64,000 nucleotides of DNA. It comes from Sulfitobacter sp. OXR-159. Its GTDB lineage: Bacteria; Pseudomonadota; Alphaproteobacteria; Rhodobacterales; Rhodobacteraceae. The notes under the pieces were generated by a model. The model ran no database searches. It was given only the letters and a program-made list of their open reading frames with translations, and was not told the origin of the DNA. Position numbers and translations under genes: made by a program. Positions within the stretch are counted from its first letter, which is position 1, and every line of letters starts with the position of its first letter. This document shows positions 36,823-45,744 of the stretch, piece by piece. The stretch spans positions 1,249,001 through 1,313,000 of the forward strand of contig NZ_CP139707.1 of the NCBI RefSeq assembly GCF_034377145.1. Reading direction: 5' to 3'.

Positions 36823-37404
36823 ATGTCGGCACATCCCAAAATCTGGTTCCTGCGACACGGGCAGACCGAGTGGAATCGCGCGTTTCGATTGCAGGGGCAT
36901 CTCGATTCACCGCTGACCGATCAGGGCATCGCCGAGGCCGCGCAGCAGGCGCAGGTGATGCCGGAGGTGCTTGCGCAAAAGCCCGATATCCTCGTCTCTC
37001 CGCTTGGCCGTGCGCAGCAGACTGCGCAGATTGCACTGGATGGGGCGTCTTTTCAAACAGATGCGCGTCTGATGGAGATCCATGCAGGCGGGTGGCAGGG
37101 GCTCACTCGCGATGAGATTCTTGCCGCCAACCCCGATCTCGCCGCGCGTCGTCCAGCGCCGCTGGACATCTACGCCGCCGCGCCGGGCGGGGAGGGGCTG
37201 CCGGCGTTTCGCGGGCGGATTCGCGCGCTGCTCGATAGCCTGACCGCGCCCACGGTGCTGGTTGCCCATGGGCTCTGGGGGCAGGTGCTCCGGGCGGAGG
37301 TGCGCGGCCTTGATCTGGCCGCAGCGGGGGGGCTGAGTAACAGGCAGGGCTGCGTCTATCTGCTGGAGAACGGGATGGAAAGCGTTCTGGAATCCCCTGC
37401 ATGA
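36823..37404 (+). CDS. Histidine phosphatase family protein, first of a pair
   Basis: 193-residue phosphoglycerate-mutase-like phosphatase. The catalytic His is in FLRHGQTEWN (residues 9-18), with conserved Arg in LGRAQQTAQ, an acid EIHAGGWQGL and the second His in LVAHGLWGQ. Substrate not known (alpha-ribazole phosphate, phosphoglycerate or another sugar phosphate are typical). It overlaps the next, homologous gene by 4 bp, so both come from one tandem duplication. Confidence 0.88.
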   Translation: MSAHPKIWFLRHGQTEWNRAFRLQGHLDSPLTDQGIAEAAQQAQVMPEVLAQKPDILVSPLGRAQQTAQIALDGASFQTDARLMEIHAGGWQGLTRDEILAANPDLAARRPAPLDIYAAAPGGEGLPAFRGRIRALLDSLTAPTVLVAHGLWGQVLRAEVRGLDLAAAGGLSNRQGCVYLLENGMESVLESPA

Positions 37405-37970
37405 GCCGCTACCCGACACTCTATATCCTGCGTCATGGTGAGACGGAATGGAACCTCGCCAACCGGCTGCAAGGGCATTTCGATTCTCCGCTGACCGACA
37501 CGGGCCGTGCGCAGGCCGCCGCACAGAATGCGATTCTCAAGCGCTGCGATCTGGCGGGATTTTCTGCGCTCAGCAGTCCGCAGGGGCGGGCGGTGGCAAC
37601 GGCGGAACTTGCGCTGGCGGGGCTGGGAATGACGGTCGCGACGGACCCGCGACTGGGTGAGATCGGCATCGGCGCATGGGCAGGCAAGTCGCGCGATACA
37701 TTGTTGCGGCAAACCCCAGACGCGCGTGATTCCTATGATCTTTACGAACATGCCCCCGATGGCGAGGGATTCGCGGCGCTTTATGAGCGCTGCCGCAGCT
37801 TTCTCGACAGTCTGACCGGGCCTCATGTGCTGGTGACACATGGCATCACATCGCGCATGCTACGCCTTATTTTACTGGACCACGCGCCAAGCGTGCTGCG
37901 GGATATGCAAGGCGGGCAGGGGGTGGTGTTTCGGCTTGAGGATGGTGAGCAAAAAAGGCTGACATTATAG
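37401..37970 (+). CDS. Histidine phosphatase family protein, second of a pair
   Basis: 189-residue paralogue of the upstream gene with LRHGETEWNLANRLQGHFDSPLTD at the start and VTHGITSRML for the second catalytic His. It overlaps the upstream gene (ATGA). The pair are plausibly recent relatives because the region around the first His reads nearly the same in both. Substrate unknown. Confidence 0.88.
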   Translation: MSRYPTLYILRHGETEWNLANRLQGHFDSPLTDTGRAQAAAQNAILKRCDLAGFSALSSPQGRAVATAELALAGLGMTVATDPRLGEIGIGAWAGKSRDTLLRQTPDARDSYDLYEHAPDGEGFAALYERCRSFLDSLTGPHVLVTHGITSRMLRLILLDHAPSVLRDMQGGQGVVFRLEDGEQKRLTL

Positions 37971-37972
37971 GC

Positions 37973-38002
37973 TTGAAGCCCGCCCCCACCTTGCGCTATG
38001 AG
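37973..38002 (+). promoter_or_regulatory. Promoter of tRNA-Val (TAC)
   Basis: TTGAAG and TATGAG are separated by 18 bases, 10 bases before the tRNA 5' end. Confidence 0.5.
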
Positions 38003-38011
38003 GTCCAAGTC

Positions 38012-38087
<76 letters not shown>

Positions 38088-38121
38088 CCTCCCCCACGTA
38101 TTTGTTTGTTGTGATCGACTG

Positions 38122-38199
38122 CCGCAGTGGTAGGCCCGACCGACGCCCGTCCGCTCCGCGGTCAGTCTGGGTCGGGAGTTCGAGGCTTTTACGGCCCAA
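38122..38199 (+). pseudogene. Decayed tRNA-Val-like remnant
   Basis: The piece 38171-38199 matches the T-arm and acceptor 3' half of the neighbouring tRNA-Val (TAC) at 24 of 28 bases, including GTCGGGAGTTCGAG exactly. A D-arm-like CGCAGTGGTAG lies upstream at 38123-38133, but the anticodon arm is not recognisable. No 5' acceptor partner is left and CCA is lost. The remaining stretch between the two tRNA blocks (38088-38551) holds no gene that I can support. Confidence 0.55.
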
Positions 38200-38485
38200 C
38201 ACTCCCCTCCCGTTAAGCGATGTCCTATCGGCCACCAAGAAGAATTGCCTGTGCAGCTTGCGCAGCGTCTTGGTCCGGCCCGCATGCCCAGCCCTTGTGA
38301 GCCTCAGATGGCTGGCTAAGAAAGCTATGCCATTCCGCTGCCCGACCCTCTGAACACCAGCGACCAATCCGATCAAAGCGCCCCGAACCCTCGGCGAACA
38401 TCGCGGGTTCTGAAGCCGCGAAACCGGCCCCCCAAACGCCCCAAGAACAACTTGCGAAATTTTCATATTTTCGCACAAACCGCGC

Positions 38486-38514
38486 TTGACGGCAGAGCGC
38501 CCTCACCATAGAAC
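38486..38514 (+). promoter_or_regulatory. Promoter of first tRNA-Asp gene
   Basis: TTGACG and TAGAAC are separated by exactly 17 bases, 38 bases upstream of the tRNA. Confidence 0.6.
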
Positions 38515-38551
38515 ACCCAAACGCTCCGGGGCGACCTGGAGAGTGCAGCGG

Positions 38552-38628
38552 GCGGTTGTAGCTCAGTTGGTTAGAGTACCGGCCTGTCACGCCGGGGGTC
38601 GCGGGTTCGAGCCCCGTCAACCGCGCCA
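38552..38628 (+). tRNA. tRNA-Asp (GTC), copy 1
   Basis: 77 nt with encoded CCA. GCGGTTG pairs with CAACCGC; anticodon stem CCGGC/GCCGG around loop CTGTCAC, anticodon GTC; T-arm with GGTTCGAGCC. Confidence 0.97.
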
Positions 38629-38640
38629 CCGCTGCCTGAA

Positions 38641-38668
38641 AAGGGGACCTCTTCGAGGTCCCTTTTTT
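38641..38668 (+). terminator. Terminator after tRNA-Asp copy 1
   Basis: GGGACCTC pairs with GAGGTCCC around the loop TTC and is followed by six T's. Confidence 0.85.
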
Positions 38669-38737
38669 CGTTTCCAGCCCCATAAAATACCGCGCGAAAC
38701 TTCTTTTCCCAAAGCGCATTTTCTCGGGCGAATGCGC

Positions 38738-38766
38738 TTGACGGCCCGCGCCCCTTGGCCTATTCC
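38738..38766 (+). promoter_or_regulatory. Promoter of second tRNA-Asp gene
   Basis: TTGACG and TATTCC are separated by 17 bases. The surrounding GCGCTTGACGGC is the same as in front of the first tRNA-Asp gene. Confidence 0.6.
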
Positions 38767-38777
38767 GCCCACATCGC

Positions 38778-38854
38778 GCGGTTGTAGCTCAGTTGGTTAG
38801 AGTACCGGCCTGTCACGCCGGGGGTCGCGGGTTCGAGCCCCGTCAACCGCGCCA
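38778..38854 (+). tRNA. tRNA-Asp (GTC), copy 2
   Basis: 77 nt, identical to copy 1 base for base, with encoded CCA. It has its own promoter and no clear terminator of its own. Confidence 0.97.
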
Positions 38855-38946
38855 CTTTATCCCCTTCGTTATAGTAGACATACACTGCGGCCAAAGCGGT
38901 CGCACGGATGGCGCGCGCCGTAGGTTCGCATCGCCCAAGGCGGCAT

Positions 38947-39010
38947 ATTGGCGACCGGGCAGGCCCGATCGCAAGTGGGGTGCAATTGGCGACCGGGCAG
39001 ACCCGATCGC
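38947..39010. repeat. Two 26-bp near-identical palindromic repeats
   Basis: The unit at 38947-38972 and again at 38985-39010 differs at one base (25 of 26 match). Each can fold, GGCGACCGGG against CCCGATCGCC with one mismatch. They lie between tRNA-Asp and the 3' end of the M20 peptidase gene, so a terminator role for that gene is possible. Confidence 0.7.
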
Positions 39011-39018
39011 CAGATGGC

Positions 39019-40389
39019 TTAGGTCAGCGCATCAAGGATGCGGGCCCAAGACCGGATGCCTTTGTGAAAGCTTTCCATGTCGTACTTTTCATTCGGTGAG
39101 TGGATTTGATCGTCGTCTTTGCCAAACCCGACCAGCATCGGCTCTGTCCCTAGGATCTTTTGAAAATGCCCCGCAATCGGGATTGAGCCGCCACAGCCGA
39201 TATAGGCCGCAGGCACCTGCCACTCATCGCTGAGCGCTTGGCGGGCGGGTTCGAACATCGGATGGCCAATTTCTACACCTGATGCTTGGCTGGCGCCGTG
39301 GCCTGAGAAGTCGACGGTGCAATCCTCGGGCAGCATCTCTGTGACCATCTTGCGGAAGTTCTCGCGAATGGCGAGCGGGTCTTGCGTGCCGACAAGACGT
39401 AAGCTGATCTTGGCGTGCGCCTCGGACGGTAGGACCGTTTTGAATCCATCGCCAGTATAGCCGCCCCAGATGCCATTAACCTCACAAGTCGGGCGCGACC
39501 AGATCATCTCAAGCGGGGTGCGGTCCTGTTCGCCTGCGGGTTTGCTGAGACCCACGTCGCCGAGGAAGGCGGCATGGTCAAAGGCCAGCCCCTGCCACTG
39601 CGCTTCCAGATCCTCGGGCAGGTCCGGCACGCCGTCATAGAAGCCGGGGATGGTGATGCGGCCTTCGTCGTCATGCAGCGACGCGATCACTTTGCTGAGC
39701 GCACGGATCGGGTTCATCGAAATGCCGCCGTACATGCCCGAATGCAGGTCTTTGGAGGGGGCGGTGACGGTCAGCTCTTCGCCCAGAAGCCCACGCAGCA
39801 TGGTGACGATGGCGGGGGTCTTGCTCTCAAACAGCCCGGTGTCGCAGATCATCGCGACATCGGCTTTCAACTCCTCGGCGTTTTCCTCCATGAAGGGGAC
39901 AAGCGACGGCGAGCCGGATTCCTCTTCGCCTTCGAGGAAGAAGGTGATGCGACACGGCCAGTCGCCTTTCACTTCTTTCCATGCGCGCAAGGCCTCGATG
40001 ATGGTCATCAACTGGCCCTTGTCGTCAGCGGCCCCACGGCCCCGGATCACGCGACCCTTGTCGGTGTCCTCTACCGCCGGATCGAAGGGGTCGCGGTCCC
40101 AAAGGTTCAGCGGGTCGACCGGCTGCACATCATAGTGGCCGTAGAACAGCAGATGCGGCTTGCCTTCGCCTACATGGCCCACAACCATCGGATGGCCCGG
40201 CGTGGCGCGCTTTTCGGCCTCTACTCCCATCGATTTAAGGTCAGCCACCAGCCAATCGGCGGCGCGGTCGCAATCGGCCTTATAGGCCGGATCGGTTGAG
40301 ATCGACGGGATGCGCAGCAGTTCTAGCAGACGGTCAGTGGCGGCGGGCAGATCGTCGTCGATCCGGGCGAGAACATCGTCGAGGGACAT
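39019..40389 (-). CDS. M20 family metallopeptidase
   Basis: 456-residue dinuclear zinc peptidase, dipeptidase-like. Metal ligands: His in FYGHYDVQPVDP (about residue 80), Asp/Glu in GRGAADDKGQ and LEGEEESGSPS (about residues 150-160), and the dimerisation domain between them. The His of the C-terminus is in GKDDDQIHSPNEK. It probably cleaves small peptides or acylated amino acids; the natural substrate is unknown. Confidence 0.93.
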   Translation of the reverse strand: MSLDDVLARIDDDLPAATDRLLELLRIPSISTDPAYKADCDRAADWLVADLKSMGVEAEKRATPGHPMVVGHVGEGKPHLLFYGHYDVQPVDPLNLWDRDPFDPAVEDTDKGRVIRGRGAADDKGQLMTIIEALRAWKEVKGDWPCRITFFLEGEEESGSPSLVPFMEENAEELKADVAMICDTGLFESKTPAIVTMLRGLLGEELTVTAPSKDLHSGMYGGISMNPIRALSKVIASLHDDEGRITIPGFYDGVPDLPEDLEAQWQGLAFDHAAFLGDVGLSKPAGEQDRTPLEMIWSRPTCEVNGIWGGYTGDGFKTVLPSEAHAKISLRLVGTQDPLAIRENFRKMVTEMLPEDCTVDFSGHGASQASGVEIGHPMFEPARQALSDEWQVPAAYIGCGGSIPIAGHFQKILGTEPMLVGFGKDDDQIHSPNEKYDMESFHKGIRSWARILDALT

Positions 40390-40470
40390 GGCTTAAATTC
40401 CTTGCGCTTGTGAGTTTGGCGCGAAGGTATCAGGCGGGCAGGGCGTGTCCAGTGGCCGCTGGGCCAGTGT

Positions 40471-41601
40471 TCAGAACGTGAGCGAGAGGCGGCTGCCCTC
40501 GGGCGTGAGACGGTGATCCACCTGCGCATTCAACTGCGAGGCCGCCGCCGCCATCAAGGTTTGCCCGATGCTGTCGGCCCGCCGCTTGCCTACGTTTTCC
40601 GCGCCGATGCCGTCATCTTTGCAAGACAGAATAAAATGCCCGTCGCGCAGGCTCAGGTCAATCTCGATGTTGCCGGGCGTGGCGTCGGGGAAGGCGTGTT
40701 TGATCGAATTGGCCGCGAACTCGCTTATGATCAGCGCCATGGAAGACGCCGCGGTCGAGCGCAGGGTGACGGGGTCTGATCTGTAGTCGATTTTCACATG
40801 GCCCGGCGCGGTTTCGCGCAGAAGCCCCACGACCTTGTCGAGGTATTTATGTGCATCGACCTCATCGCGGCCGCGCACGGATTGCAGTTCACCGTGCAGC
40901 GTTGCCATGGCGTTGACGCGGCGTTGGATACCGTCAAGCACATCGACCGTGGTCTCGTCGTCCAAGTGGCGGCTGTGCAGCCGGACCATGGCCGAAAGAG
41001 TCTGGAGCGAGTTCTTCACCCGGTGGTCGGCCTCGCTCATCAGCACTTCTTGCTGGCGCAGGGCAATGCGAAGATCTAGCTGTTTCATCACCTGACGGGA
41101 CAGCACGGACATGGCCTTGCGTTGCAGCGCGGTCAGCTGTCGCGGTTTGTTATCAAGGATGCACAGCGTGCCAAGCGGCATCCCGTCCGACGCCACCAGC
41201 AGGGCGCCCGCGTAAAAGCGCAGCCCGTCACCCGCGGTGCACAGCGGGTTGTCCGCCATCCGCGGGTCTTTGAGCGTGTCGGGAATCTCAACGAAAGGGT
41301 CTTCCAGAATCGCATGAGAGCACAGCGAGGTCTCAAGCGGCGTCTCGCGCGCGTTCAGCCCAACCTCGGCTTTGAACCACTGGCGGTCCTTGTCGATCAG
41401 GTTGATCACCGAAATGGGCGCCTCACAGATCTCGGCTGCCAGCTCGACGATTTCGTCGAACTCCGCCTCGCGCGGGGTGTCGAGGATCTCATAATTATAG
41501 AGTGTCCGCAGGCGTTGGTCCTGCTGGGGGTGAGGAACGGCGCGCAAATTAAGGCCCCTTTCTGGGTTTCCTGTTGAAGACAGGAAAGCGCCCGAAAACA
41601 C
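40471..41601 (-). CDS. GAF-containing HisKA_2-type sensor histidine kinase
   Basis: 376-residue soluble kinase. Residues about 35-180 form a GAF domain (EICEAPISVINLIDKDRQWFKAEVGL is typical). The phosphoacceptor His is in EADHRVKNSLQTLSAM and the ATPase domain has ISEFAANSIKHAF and KDDGIG. It is the HWE/HisKA_2 type used in light, redox or general stress signalling. It lacks any transmembrane helix. GTG 41601 gives the longest form; a TTG at 41547 with AAGGGG just upstream is a likelier start. Divergent from hemA. Confidence 0.87.
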   Translation of the reverse strand: MFSGAFLSSTGNPERGLNLRAVPHPQQDQRLRTLYNYEILDTPREAEFDEIVELAAEICEAPISVINLIDKDRQWFKAEVGLNARETPLETSLCSHAILEDPFVEIPDTLKDPRMADNPLCTAGDGLRFYAGALLVASDGMPLGTLCILDNKPRQLTALQRKAMSVLSRQVMKQLDLRIALRQQEVLMSEADHRVKNSLQTLSAMVRLHSRHLDDETTVDVLDGIQRRVNAMATLHGELQSVRGRDEVDAHKYLDKVVGLLRETAPGHVKIDYRSDPVTLRSTAASSMALIISEFAANSIKHAFPDATPGNIEIDLSLRDGHFILSCKDDGIGAENVGKRRADSIGQTLMAAAASQLNAQVDHRLTPEGSRLSLTF

Positions 41602-41680
41602 AAGCAGACAATCGAAACTGTGCCTAAATGCGCGCTCCTACCTGCGACAGTTCGTCCCGCAACGGGTTCTGGATAAGAGA

Positions 41681-41709
41681 TTGAAGCTTCGGCCTTGCAT
41701 CTGTAATCA
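41681..41709 (+). promoter_or_regulatory. hemA promoter
   Basis: TTGAAG and TAATCA are separated by 17 bases, about 60 bases before the hemA ATG. No FNR-type dyad is seen next to it. Confidence 0.55.
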
Positions 41710-41769
41710 TTCTAAAAGCTGAATATGGAAGGGGCCCTTCCTGTTCGCGCCAAAAGATGGAGACGCGCA

Positions 41770-42993
41770 ATGGACTATAACGAGAAGCTCGACGCGGCGA
41801 TTGCGCGCCTGCATGACGAAGGCCGCTACCGGACCTTCATCGACATCGAGCGTCGCAACGGCCAGTTCCCCCATGCGGTCTGGACCAAGCCCGACGGATC
41901 GCAGCAAGATATCACCGTTTGGTGCGGCAACGACTACCTTGGCATGGGGCAAAACCCCGTTGTGATCGAAGCAATGGAAGAGGCCCTGCGCGCGACCGGG
42001 GCAGGCTCTGGCGGCACGCGCAATATTTCTGGCACAACGGTTTACCACAAACAGCTTGAGGCCGAACTGGCCGATCTGCATGGCAAGGAAGCGGCGCTGC
42101 TGTTCACCTCGGCCTATATCGCCAACGATGCCACGCTTTCCACGCTGCCCAAGCTGTTTCCGGGGCTGATCATCTATTCCGACGCGCTGAACCATGCCTC
42201 CATGATCGAAGGGGTGCGCCGCAATGGCGGGGCCAAGCGTATCTTCCGCCATAACGATCTGGGCCATCTGCGCGAGTTGATGGAGGCCGATGACCCCGCC
42301 GCGCCCAAGCTTATTGCATTTGAATCGATCTATTCCATGGACGGTGATTTCGGCCCCATCGAAGAAATTTGCGATCTGGCCGATGAGTTCGGCGCGCTGA
42401 CCTATATCGACGAAGTGCACGCCGTGGGCATGTACGGCCCGCGCGGGGCAGGGGTGGCAGAGCGTGACCGCCTGATGCACCGGCTCGACATCATCAACGG
42501 CACGCTGGCCAAGGCCTACGGCGTGATGGGCGGCTATATCGCGGCCTCGGCCAAGATGTGCGACGCGATCCGCTCCTATGCGCCGGGCTTCATCTTTACC
42601 ACTTCGCTGCCGCCCGCCGTGGCGGCGGGGGCGGCGGCTTCGGTTGCCTATCTCAAACGCGCGCCCGAACTGCGCGAAAAGCACCAGCAGCAGGCCAAGG
42701 CGCTGAAACTGCGGCTCAAGGGACTGGGATTGCCGATCATCGACCACGGCAGCCATATCGTGCCCGTCATGGTGGGCAACCCGGTCCATACCAAGCTGCT
42801 GTCGGACATGCTGCTTGAAGATCACGGCATCTATGTCCAGCCCATCAACTTCCCCACCGTGCCACGCGGTACAGAGCGGCTGCGCTTCACGCCGTCGCCG
42901 GTGCATGGGCCCAAGGAAATGGACGCGCTTGTTCGCGGGATGGACACGCTCTGGTCTCATTGTGCGCTGAATCGTGCCGAAGCTGCGGGCTAA
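41770..42993 (+). CDS. hemA: 5-Aminolevulinate synthase
   Basis: 407-residue PLP enzyme that condenses glycine and succinyl-CoA in the first step of tetrapyrrole synthesis. The PLP Lys is in [17 protein letters not shown] (about residue 245), with [13 protein letters not shown] and [15 protein letters not shown] before it. This C4 route is the alphaproteobacterial pathway, and it feeds heme and siroheme. GGAG is 7 bases upstream of the ATG. A GTAGCCTTTT hairpin follows the gene. Confidence 0.97.
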   Translation: MDYNEKLDAAIARLHDEGRYRTFIDIERRNGQFPHAVWTKPDGSQQDITVWCGNDYLGMGQNPVVIEAMEEALRATGAGSGGTRNISGTTVYHKQLEAELADLHGKEAALLFTSAYIANDATLSTLPKLFPGLIIYSDALNHASMIEGVRRNGGAKRIFRHNDLGHLRELMEADDPAAPKLIAFESIYSMDGDFGPIEEICDLADEFGALTYIDEVHAVGMYGPRGAGVAERDRLMHRLDIINGTLAKAYGVMGGYIAASAKMCDAIRSYAPGFIFTTSLPPAVAAGAAASVAYLKRAPELREKHQQQAKALKLRLKGLGLPIIDHGSHIVPVMVGNPVHTKLLSDMLLEDHGIYVQPINFPTVPRGTERLRFTPSPVHGPKEMDALVRGMDTLWSHCALNRAEAAG

Positions 42994-43026
42994 CGCAGCG
43001 CTATTCGTGTTTTGCGTTGTCTTGTG

Positions 43027-43052
43027 GTAGCCTTTTGTCAAGAAAAGGCTAC
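43027..43052. terminator. Perfect 10-bp hairpin after hemA
   Basis: GTAGCCTTTT pairs with AAAAGGCTAC around a GTCAAG loop. No T-run follows, so its strength as a terminator is uncertain. Confidence 0.45.
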
Positions 43053-43113
43053 ATCCGAATCGTTGGGGCGTGTTTGGATCAAAGCTACAGGCTAACAGGG
43101 ACAGGGCATATTG

Positions 43114-44403
43114 ATGATCGGGCGATGGGCCTCCAGAACCGCTGAGGACGAAACAGTCGAACCCAAAGGGTTCGATGCATTCGAATTGCGGTTGGGGGAT
43201 GTCATGCGCGGTGAACGCGCCACGCTCGGTAAATCCCTGCTCGACGTGCAGCGCGAATTGCGCATCAAAGCCTCCTATATCGCGGCGATTGAGAATTGCG
43301 ACCCGGGTGCATTCGACACGCCCGGTTTCATCGCGGGCTACGTGCGCTCCTACGCACGCTACCTCAACATGGACCCCGATCAGGCCTTTGCCGCATTCTG
43401 CAAGGAATCTGGTTTCGCTGTGGCGCATGGCATGTCCGCCGAGGCCTCGGTGGTTAAAAAGCCCAGTTTCGAAGAACGACGTAAGACCCCGAAAGAAGAC
43501 GATCTTTTCGCCCGCCCCAATACGCCTTTCGTGCCCACGGGTGATGGGCTGCTCAGCCGGATTGAGCCGGGTGCTGTCGGCTCTTCGCTGGTGCTGATCG
43601 CGCTGATCTCTGCTATCGGCTTTGGCGGCTGGACCGTCCTGAAAGAGGTGCAGCGCGTGCAGGTGGCGCCGGTGGATCAGACCCCGATTGTGCTGTCCGA
43701 CCTTGATCCGCTGGACGGGGCACTGGCCCGCGCACCAGACGCGGAAGACGATTCCGCTGCGCCCCAAAGCGTGGAAAGCCCGCGCGCTGATGCGCTCGAC
43801 CGGCTTTATCGCCCGCAGGCTTTGGATGTGCCGGTGTTGGTGGCGCGTGATGCGCCCATTGCCTCCATTGATCCGCGCTCCGTCAGCAATTTCCCGACCC
43901 CCGACCGCCCCGCCACGGCAGAGCCAAGCACCGCCGTGGCCGAGAATGGCACGATCGACGCTGCCATCGACGAAGCCCTGATGCTTGCCAATGCCGAGAC
44001 CGATCTGCCCAAACCGCAGGTGGTTGAGCCTTTAGGCGACAAGGTGCGCATGGTCGCGGCCTATCCCTCATGGGTGCGGGTGCGCGCCGCCGATGGCACG
44101 GTGATTTTCGAAGGCGTGATGAACAAGGGCGACACATGGGATGTCCCTGTCACCGAAGAGCCGCCCTCCCTGCGGACGGGAGAATCCGGTGCGCTTTATT
44201 TCGCGATGGCAGACGGATGTTTCGGCCCTGTCGGGCCGCGTGGTGCTGTCACTTCGAATGTGCCGCTCCACGCGCAGGCGCTGGCCGAACTTTATCAGCC
44301 AGTTGACCCAAAGGCAGAGCAATCGCTGAGCCGGATGTTCGCCGATCTGGAAGGCTCGCTTGACCCTTCCGCGCTGGCGGCGATGCCCTGTCAGGGCAGC
44401 TAA
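43114..44403 (+). CDS. RodZ-like cytoskeleton-associated HTH protein
   Basis: 429-residue membrane protein. The N-terminal HTH (GERATLGKSLLDVQRELRIKASYIAAIENCDPGAFDTPGFIAGYVRSYARYL) is the RodZ-type HTH_25, followed by a cytoplasmic linker, one transmembrane segment (SSLVLIALISAIGFGGWTVL, about residues 155-174), a long periplasmic linker and the C-terminal DUF4115 beta domain (VRVRAADGTVIFEGVMNKGDTWDVP). Sits next to ispG as in E. coli. A TTG at 43111 could extend it by one codon. Confidence 0.85.
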   Translation: MIGRWASRTAEDETVEPKGFDAFELRLGDVMRGERATLGKSLLDVQRELRIKASYIAAIENCDPGAFDTPGFIAGYVRSYARYLNMDPDQAFAAFCKESGFAVAHGMSAEASVVKKPSFEERRKTPKEDDLFARPNTPFVPTGDGLLSRIEPGAVGSSLVLIALISAIGFGGWTVLKEVQRVQVAPVDQTPIVLSDLDPLDGALARAPDAEDDSAAPQSVESPRADALDRLYRPQALDVPVLVARDAPIASIDPRSVSNFPTPDRPATAEPSTAVAENGTIDAAIDEALMLANAETDLPKPQVVEPLGDKVRMVAAYPSWVRVRAADGTVIFEGVMNKGDTWDVPVTEEPPSLRTGESGALYFAMADGCFGPVGPRGAVTSNVPLHAQALAELYQPVDPKAEQSLSRMFADLEGSLDPSALAAMPCQGS

Positions 44404-44490
44404 GCGCGCGGGCCGTCGCTTCCCATTGCACATGATGCCCCGGCTGAATAGGTAGGGGCCATAGCCCCTGATCCCGCGAAAGGTGTCTTC

Positions 44491-45615
44491 ATGTCGCTTC
44501 ATTCCATTCGCCCTTGGCGCGATATTCCGCGTCGCAAGTCCCGGCAGATCATGGTGGGGAATGTGCCAGTGGGCGGTGATGCACCGATCACCGTGCAGAC
44601 CATGACGAATACGCTGACCACTGATGTGGCCGCTACCATCCAACAGGTGCAGGCCGCCGCCGATGCGGGCGCGGATATCGTGCGTGTCTCGGTTCCGGAT
44701 GAGGCGTCCTCCAAGGCGCTGCATGAGATCGTGCGCGAGGTGTCTGTGCCCATCGTGGCGGACATTCATTTCCATTACAAACGCGGGATCGAGGCCGCCG
44801 AGGCCGGTGCCGCCTGCCTGCGCATCAACCCCGGCAACATCGGTGACGAAAAGCGCGTGCGCGAGGTCATCAAGGCCGCGCGGGACCATAATTGCTCCAT
44901 TCGGATCGGCGTGAATGCAGGCTCGCTGGAGCGGCATTTGCTGGAGAAATACGGCGAACCTTGCCCCGATGCGATGGTGGAAAGCGGGTTGGATCATATC
45001 AAAATTTTGCAGGACAACGATTTCCACGAGTTCAAGATTTCCTGCAAAGCGTCCGATGTTTTTATGGCTGCTGCCGCGTACCAACAGCTTGCTGATGCTA
45101 CCGACGCCCCCATCCACCTTGGCATTACCGAGGCGGGCGGCTTGATGTCAGGAACGATCAAATCGGCCATCGGTCTGGGCAATCTGCTGTGGAGCGGCAT
45201 CGGCGACACCATCCGCGTTTCGCTCTCTGCCGATCCTGTCGAAGAGGTGAAAGTCGGCTACGAAATTCTCAAGTCCCTTGGCCTGCGGCATCGCGGTGTG
45301 AACATCATCTCTTGCCCCTCCTGCGCGCGGCAAGGGTTTGACGTGATCAAGACTGTCGAGGCTTTGGAAAAACGGCTGGAGCATATCAAGACGCCAATGA
45401 GCCTCAGCATCATTGGCTGTGTGGTGAATGGCCCCGGTGAGGCGCTGATGACCGATGTGGGTTTCACCGGCGGTGGGGCCGGGTCTGGCATGGTCTATCT
45501 CGCGGGGAAGCAGAGCCATAAGCTTGGGAATGAGGGCATGATCGAGCATATCGTCGAGCAGGTCGAGGAACGCGCGGCGCAGATTGAGGCTGAAGCGGTG
45601 AAAGCGGCGGAATAG
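44491..45615 (+). CDS. ispG: 4-Hydroxy-3-methylbut-2-enyl diphosphate synthase
   Basis: 374-residue 4Fe-4S enzyme of the non-mevalonate isoprenoid pathway. The N-terminal TIM barrel begins [24 protein letters not shown]; the cluster Cys are in [11 protein letters not shown] and [10 protein letters not shown]. Isoprenoid precursors go to quinones, carotenoids and undecaprenyl phosphate. It follows the RodZ-like gene by 87 bp on the same strand. Confidence 0.96.
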   Translation: MSLHSIRPWRDIPRRKSRQIMVGNVPVGGDAPITVQTMTNTLTTDVAATIQQVQAAADAGADIVRVSVPDEASSKALHEIVREVSVPIVADIHFHYKRGIEAAEAGAACLRINPGNIGDEKRVREVIKAARDHNCSIRIGVNAGSLERHLLEKYGEPCPDAMVESGLDHIKILQDNDFHEFKISCKASDVFMAAAAYQQLADATDAPIHLGITEAGGLMSGTIKSAIGLGNLLWSGIGDTIRVSLSADPVEEVKVGYEILKSLGLRHRGVNIISCPSCARQGFDVIKTVEALEKRLEHIKTPMSLSIIGCVVNGPGEALMTDVGFTGGGAGSGMVYLAGKQSHKLGNEGMIEHIVEQVEERAAQIEAEAVKAAE

Positions 45616-45744
45616 GGTAGTGGCTGGGCCGCTGGCCGGGTGGCGGCGGACAGGGTGCGCTGCGGTATTTTTAAAAGGATGAAGATGATGGGGGGCGCGT
45701 GAACCGGGAGGGGCGCGTGCTTTTTGGCTGTTTGGAAGCTGTTC

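Noticed and set aside
38225..38719. 164-codon frame over the tRNA-Asp region
   Set aside because: It runs through the tRNA gene and its terminator and has no ribosome binding site or domain.
41602..41769. FNR-type site before hemA
   Set aside because: No TTGAT-N4-ATCAA sequence was found in the gap.
41707..43767. 686-codon open frame opposite hemA and the RodZ-like gene
   Set aside because: It spans two clear forward genes and has the biased composition of a shadow frame.
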